36,725 nt of DNA from JADLCX01 sp038251595 (GTDB lineage Bacteria; Planctomycetota; Phycisphaerae; Phycisphaerales; UBA1924), in assembly GCA_038251595.1 (NCBI GenBank), contig JBBSBC010000006.1:1-36725 (forward strand). The letters are read 5' to 3'. Below are positions 32,135-36,725 of the stretch, one piece after another. The translations under genes were made by a program, and so were the position numbers. A model generated the notes under the pieces. The model was not told the origin of the DNA and did not search any database. It saw only the letters and a program-made list of their open reading frames with translations. Each line of letters opens with the position of its first letter. The stretch's first letter is position 1.

Positions 32135-35100
32135 TCAGTTATCGTCGCCACCGGCGGGTGCCGGTGAGTTCGTGCCCGTGCCGTTGCACGTTCCATCCGG
32201 ACGATCACAGCACTTCTTGTACTTGCGACCACACCCCAGCGGGCATGGGTCGTTTCGTCCATACCGCTTCTCGGACTTGACCACCGACGCGGCCTTCGGA
32301 GCCGATCCTGCTGTACCTGCACGCTGCGCAGCATCAAGATCACGTTGAGCGCGCTCACTCATCGGGGTCGGGGCCGTGCCCAACGAACTGATGGGAACAT
32401 CAAAGCCCGGTCCGGCAATCATGCCCGCCGCGGGCGCACTTGCCGCAGCGGGCGCGGCGGCTGGTGCCGATGAAGCGGCACCATTTGCAGGATTCGCCAC
32501 CACTGGCGCAGCGGCCGGGCGTGGCGCGGGCGGGGTGTAGAGATCCGCGGAGGACCCGGATGACTGGACGGGTGCCCGAACCTGCGGAGGCAGGGGCCTG
32601 GGCTGGGGCGGCTGGGCGGGGCTGAGCCGAACCTTGAAGATGTAGTCGGTGACGCGCTCTCGCACCTGCTCGGACATGCCCGTGAACATTTTGGAACCCT
32701 CGCGCTTGTACTCGATGCGCGGGTCCTTCTGGCTGAACGCGCGATAGCCGATCGAGTCGCGCAGCTTCTCCATCTCGTACAGGTGATTCTTCCAGAGATC
32801 GTCGAGGGTATCGATGAGGATTGTTCGCTCAAAGTACAGAAGCTCCGCCCGCAACACCGACTCGACCCGCGATCGAATGGCATCTTCATGCTCTTGACCC
32901 ACCAACCGCTTGAGATTCTCGGGCGGCTGCGCCTTCAGTTCGTTCGTGAACCATTGCGCGAGTTTTTCACTATCCTGAATGGCCAGTGCCTCATTGATGC
33001 GCTGCTCAAGCACGCCCTCATCAACAAACTTCTCGCTCGCATCCTTGAGCTGGTCTCGCGCAGCCTGCGGACCCTTCTGATTCAGAATCGCGGGTGTCCA
33101 GCCGAGCTTGTACCGATCGTTGGCCCATGAGCAGAGCTGCTCGAACGCCGCGATCGGGTTCTGCCGCGCCATCGACATCGTCGTGTTCATCATGAACTCG
33201 GGCGGGAACTCGCGTTCCTTCTTCCTGTAGAGTTCCTCAGCCTTGCCGACGATCAGTTCTTCAACTTTGCTGTTGCCATCGACCGCCGCACGCTGAACCG
33301 CTTCGAGCTCGAGCTTGATCTCGAACTTCTGATCCGCCCACTTGATCAGTTCCTCCACGCTGTAGGTCTTCTCAGCAAACCTGGCCAATCCGTCGAGGTT
33401 TGCGGTCTCGATACGCTTCTGACCCGCGGTCATCAGTGCTTCCTCAACCGCCCTGCGCCCTGACTGACCTTTCTTGCGGATATCCTCGGCGTTCAAGTCG
33501 GCGCCAAAGTGGGCCTTGGCCCATGCCGCAAGACCTTCAACGTCGAAGTCCACCTCGACTTCGCTCCCCTCGTGCGGCATGTATTCGCCGAGCGTGACGG
33601 CCACCGTTGAGCGGATCTCATCGCGTGCATCCGCGCGAATGCGGCGCTCCATCTCGTTGAGATCCATCCCGCGAAGCCGGTCCGGGAAGATCGAGACATC
33701 GAGCGTCTGCTTGACGTACTCGCTGGCGCATTGCGCGGCGTAATCCTTGTCAAGATACTGCGCAACCGCATCGGTCACGGTCTCGTGGATGTAGTCGAAG
33801 ATCAGGCCGCGAACGTTCCGGCCTTCGAGCACGCGCTGCCTGAGCCCATAGAAGTGCCCGCGCTGATGCTCCATGATCTCGTCGTACTCCAGAATCTGCT
33901 TGCGGCCCTGGAAGTTGCGTTCTTCGACCTTGCGTTGCGCGCGCTCAACGCTCTTGGAGAGCATCGGGTGCTCGATCGCATCGCCTTCCTTCATGCCAAG
34001 CGTTGAGAGGATCTTCATTGTCCGCTCGCCCGCAAACATCTTCATCAGGTCATCATCAAGACTGACGAAAAAACGCGACGAGCCATTGTCTCCCTGACGT
34101 CCGCACCGCCCACGCAGCTGATTGTCGATGCGTCGCGATTCGTGCCGCTCGGTGCCGATGACGTGCAGACCACCGAGCGATTCCACCGAGTCGAACCAGT
34201 CGATGCGGTGCAGCAGAAAGCGACCATGATCGTCGAGCGACTGCCGGAGTTCGGAAGCCGACATGCTCTCGATCCGCCGCGGCGAGACCCACGTGTACTT
34301 CAACGCCCAGTGCCGGAGGAGTTTCAACTCCAGATCGACAAAGGCCATTTGCTCAACATCACGCTTGGGAACATCCAGCTCGCCCGAGCCGATCTTGCGA
34401 TAAACGTTCTCTCGCAGTTGCTCAACGGTCATATCCGCACGAAGCTCGCGGCTGGCGATGCCCCGCCGCAACCAATGGTCCATCAACTGCTCGCGCGTGC
34501 TGCGGCCGAGCTTGATATCTGTGCCGCGACCGGCCATGTTGGTCGCGATCATCACCGATCCGAGCTGGCCCGCGCCCTCGACGATATCGGCCTCGCGCTC
34601 GGCGTACTCGGGCTTGGCGTTCAGAACCTCATGCTTGATGCCGTGCTTCTGCGTGAGCATCTTGCTCAGGGTCTCGCTGCTTTCCACGCTGGTGGTGCCG
34701 ACGAGGATCGGCCGCCCGACATCGTGAAAGGCCTTGATCTCATCGACGATGAACGACCACTTGTCCTTGCCGACAAGGAACATGAGATCGTCATAATCAT
34801 TGCGCACCACCGGCACGTTGGTCGGAATCGCGACCACATCAAGCCGGTAGATGTCGTGAAACTCCTGCGCCTCGGTGTCGGCCGTGCCGGTCATGCCGGC
34901 CAGCCGCTTGTACATCTTGAAGAAGTTCTGGATGGTGATCGTCGCGACCGTCTGCGTCTCCTGACGGATCGGCACACCCTCTTTGGATTCACACGCCTGG
35001 TGCAAACCATCCGACCACTGACGCCCGATCATGGCGCGCCCCGTGTTCACATCGACAATGACGATGCTCGGTTCCATCCGCCCGGTCTGCGGACTCTCGG

Positions 35101-36493
35101 TCTCTCGAATGATGTAGTCGCGGTTAAGCTGATACACCACATGGGCACGAAGTGCCTGTTCCAGCAGGTGCGGCAGATCCATGTTGTCGCCGACATAGAA
35201 CGATCCGACGTTCGCGATGCGCTGGGCCTCGGCGATGCCGTCATGCGTCAGGTGCGACTGCTTGCGGTCCATCTGGATTTCGTAATATTGCATGTGGCGC
35301 AAACGCTCGGCCTCGAGCCCCGGCAGGTCGGCCTTGGCCCGCTTGAGCTGCTCCTGCATGGCGGGGATGTTGGTCTTCTCACGCGCGTTGCGGATGTCAC
35401 CCTCGATACCCTTGATCAGCCGCTGGCAGTGCTGAACCTTGTCATCGCACACCTGCCACGGGCGTTGCTTCTCAACCAGTTGCAGCGCGATGCGGTTCGC
35501 CAGCTCGTAGCGAGGCGCATCATCGTGGGCCGCGCCCGAGATGATGAGCGGCGTTCTCGCCTCGTCGATCAACGTCGAGTCAACCTCGTCAACAATCGCG
35601 AACTGTCGGGCTTTCTGCACCTGCTGCTCGGTCGCTCGCTTCATGTTGTCGCGCAGATAATCAAACCCGAACTCGCTGGTGGTCCCATAGACCACATCAC
35701 ACCGGTACATGTCCCGCTTCATCTGCTCGGGCTGCATGTGCATGGGGTGGATCGCGCCAACCGTAAGCCCAAGCGCGTGAAAATAGGGGAATGTCCAGTC
35801 GCGGTCGCGCTGCACGAGATAGTCGTTCACCGTCACAACATGGACCTTCAGGCCCTCGATGCACGCCAGAAAACACGCGAGTGGACCGACGATCGTCTTG
35901 CCCTCACCGGTTTTCATTTCCGCGATCTTGCCCTGATACAGAACCATGCCGCCGATCAACTGCACATCGAAGGGGCGGGCACGGAACGGGGGCTTGCTCA
36001 GCTTGTTGATCTCACGGATGGCATCGTACAACTCGACCGCAACATCAATCTGATAGTGGCCGGGCTGTGCCTGCTCACACCCCAGAAACTGCCCTGTCGG
36101 CGGCGCGGGCGGAAGGGCATCCATCTCCGCGAGCGTGCGCTCATAAAGATCGAGCATCGCTGGCGAGAGCTTCGACTTCTCAAACTGCTCTCGGTACTTC
36201 GGGTTGAACACATTCCGAAGCCCGACGGCGCGGTCCATCGCCTCTCTGGCAACCGCAAAGGCATCTATCAGCAGGTCCGAGCCACTCTGCCCCTTCTCAA
36301 TCCGCGCTCTGAACTCAACAACTTTCTCCTTGATCTGCGTATCCGTAAGTTTCCGAATGGCCGGTTCCTGCGCGTTGATCGCCGAAACCCGCTGCGTGTA
36401 CTTCTTGACGAAGCGATCGTTCCGTGTTCCAATAATCAGATTCAGCAGGGGTTCGATGAGCGGGATGCCCTGCTTCATGGTGCCTTGAGCCAT
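32135..36493 (-). CDS. secA: SecA, preprotein translocase ATPase (unusually large)
   Basis: SecA drives precursor proteins through the SecYEG channel. Motifs are clear: Walker A EMKTGEGKTI (about 193-202), DEVDSTLIDEARTPLIISG, GMTGTADTEAQEFHDIY, MIATNMAGRGTDIKLG, RGRCGRQGDNGSSRFFVSLD and DTLDDLWKNHLYEMEKLRDS. At 1452 residues it is about 550 longer than the E. coli protein. Extra sequence lies before Walker A (about 95-165), after the DEAR motif (coiled coil near QEQLKRAKADLPGLEAERLR), and as a very long helical block before DTLDDLWKNH. It ends with an Ala/Pro-rich linker and a C-terminal zinc motif written CPLGCGRKYKKCC (32138-32266 region). The ATG is at 36491-36493 with only a weak Shine-Dalgarno. 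Confidence 0.97.
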   Translation of the reverse strand: MAQGTMKQGIPLIEPLLNLIIGTRNDRFVKKYTQRVSAINAQEPAIRKLTDTQIKEKVVEFRARIEKGQSGSDLLIDAFAVAREAMDRAVGLRNVFNPKYREQFEKSKLSPAMLDLYERTLAEMDALPPAPPTGQFLGCEQAQPGHYQIDVAVELYDAIREINKLSKPPFRARPFDVQLIGGMVLYQGKIAEMKTGEGKTIVGPLACFLACIEGLKVHVVTVNDYLVQRDRDWTFPYFHALGLTVGAIHPMHMQPEQMKRDMYRCDVVYGTTSEFGFDYLRDNMKRATEQQVQKARQFAIVDEVDSTLIDEARTPLIISGAAHDDAPRYELANRIALQLVEKQRPWQVCDDKVQHCQRLIKGIEGDIRNAREKTNIPAMQEQLKRAKADLPGLEAERLRHMQYYEIQMDRKQSHLTHDGIAEAQRIANVGSFYVGDNMDLPHLLEQALRAHVVYQLNRDYIIRETESPQTGRMEPSIVIVDVNTGRAMIGRQWSDGLHQACESKEGVPIRQETQTVATITIQNFFKMYKRLAGMTGTADTEAQEFHDIYRLDVVAIPTNVPVVRNDYDDLMFLVGKDKWSFIVDEIKAFHDVGRPILVGTTSVESSETLSKMLTQKHGIKHEVLNAKPEYAEREADIVEGAGQLGSVMIATNMAGRGTDIKLGRSTREQLMDHWLRRGIASRELRADMTVEQLRENVYRKIGSGELDVPKRDVEQMAFVDLELKLLRHWALKYTWVSPRRIESMSASELRQSLDDHGRFLLHRIDWFDSVESLGGLHVIGTERHESRRIDNQLRGRCGRQGDNGSSRFFVSLDDDLMKMFAGERTMKILSTLGMKEGDAIEHPMLSKSVERAQRKVEERNFQGRKQILEYDEIMEHQRGHFYGLRQRVLEGRNVRGLIFDYIHETVTDAVAQYLDKDYAAQCASEYVKQTLDVSIFPDRLRGMDLNEMERRIRADARDEIRSTVAVTLGEYMPHEGSEVEVDFDVEGLAAWAKAHFGADLNAEDIRKKGQSGRRAVEEALMTAGQKRIETANLDGLARFAEKTYSVEELIKWADQKFEIKLELEAVQRAAVDGNSKVEELIVGKAEELYRKKEREFPPEFMMNTTMSMARQNPIAAFEQLCSWANDRYKLGWTPAILNQKGPQAARDQLKDASEKFVDEGVLEQRINEALAIQDSEKLAQWFTNELKAQPPENLKRLVGQEHEDAIRSRVESVLRAELLYFERTILIDTLDDLWKNHLYEMEKLRDSIGYRAFSQKDPRIEYKREGSKMFTGMSEQVRERVTDYIFKVRLSPAQPPQPRPLPPQVRAPVQSSGSSADLYTPPAPRPAAAPVVANPANGAASSAPAAAPAAASAPAAGMIAGPGFDVPISSLGTAPTPMSERAQRDLDAAQRAGTAGSAPKAASVVKSEKRYGRNDPCPLGCGRKYKKCCDRPDGTCNGTGTNSPAPAGGDDN

Positions 36494-36516
36494 GGACGTG
36501 ATCTTTCAAAATGACG

Positions 36517-36532
36517 GGCCGCCGTGGCGGCC
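36517..36532. repeat. Short GC-rich inverted repeat in the secA leader
   Basis: GGCCGCC and GGCGGCC (36517-36532) flank two bases, about 24 bases before the secA start. In the transcript the loop would open to at least four bases. It may be a chance GC-rich dyad. Confidence 0.3.
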
Positions 36533-36660
36533 GCGCCGTTGGAATCGTGTTGACCGGATCCACGCAGAACTCTGCGCGATCGGTTCGCATCAATGTTGGT
36601 GTGGTATTGAAACCACCTGATACAGCCAGAGCGGAAGTTGCCTGTGCAACAACACTTCAC

Positions 36661-36725
36661 ATGGCCGATCAACTCCCCGACGAACTACGCCTTCATGCGC
36701 GTGGCGGCGGAAGATTCAGCAACGC
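36661..36725 (+). CDS. Possible start of a divergent gene cut by the right edge
   Basis: An ATG at 36661 opens a frame that stays open to the edge (21 codons, MADQLPDELRLHARGGGRFSN). It would be divergent from secA with a 167-base gap, a sensible promoter distance. The stretch is too short to recognise, no clear Shine-Dalgarno precedes it, and it could be chance. Confidence 0.3.
   Translation, partial: MADQLPDELRLHARGGGRFSN

Noticed and set aside
34142..36514. A 790-codon open frame on the plus strand opposite secA
   Set aside because: It is a mirror of secA codon bias in GC-rich DNA: rich in His, Arg, Leu and Asp, no recognisable domain, and SecA on the other strand is certain.
1..36725. 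CRISPR arrays, tRNA/rRNA genes, insertion sequences and prophage genes
   Set aside because: I looked in all intergenic gaps and saw no regularly spaced repeats, tRNA cloverleaf sequences, transposase-like frames or integrase motifs.

Overview
The window is a high-GC bacterial chromosome segment with densely packed genes on both strands and no tRNA, rRNA, CRISPR array, transposase or prophage gene that I could see. Several traits suggest a planctomycete, possibly of the Phycisphaerae: a SecA of 1452 residues with large insertions, weak Shine-Dalgarno sequences at many starts, a secretin with a long C-terminal extension, and oversized RseP and FliD. This assignment is an inference from protein architecture; no marker gene such as 16S rRNA is present.

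Layout. Positions 1-6036 (minus strand) hold a flagellar export-gate operon read in the order fliN, fliO, fliP, fliQ, fliR, flhB, flhA, with flhA cut by the left edge. Positions 6301-9824 hold a sulfur/thiol group: cysK and a rhodanese-like lipoprotein on minus, then on plus a DsbD N-terminal-domain protein and an exported redoxin followed by a clear intrinsic terminator. Positions 10112-13197 (plus) hold a four-PDZ RseP-type site-2 protease and a membrane-anchored alpha/beta hydrolase, which converge with a polytopic membrane protein of unknown role.

Positions 13833-17735 are a second flagellar locus. It has a sigma-54-type promoter match, two copies of a CCCA-N4-TGGG dyad, an unrecognised 70-residue gene with its own Shine-Dalgarno, then fliD (filament cap) and fliS (flagellin chaperone). 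Positions 17743-22383 (minus) hold a DNA polymerase III delta-prime-like subunit, an SthA-like flavoprotein lacking the usual cysteine, and a UbiD-family decarboxylase. Positions 22398-25673 (plus) hold a methyltransferase and a two-gene ABC exporter.

Positions 25730-31830 hold a membrane-anchored helical-repeat protein (minus), a metallo-beta-lactamase-fold hydrolase (plus), a TPR lipoprotein (minus) and a secretin (minus). The lipoprotein lies directly downstream of the secretin and is a candidate pilotin. Positions 32083-36493 (minus) hold secA and its terminator.

The window therefore combines flagellar export and filament capping, Sec export, an outer-membrane secretin system, and envelope thiol and proteolysis functions. 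I found no convincing wholly new system. The best leads are the regulated small gene ahead of fliD, the C9 tract in flhA, the secretin/TPR-lipoprotein pair, and several family members with altered key residues.
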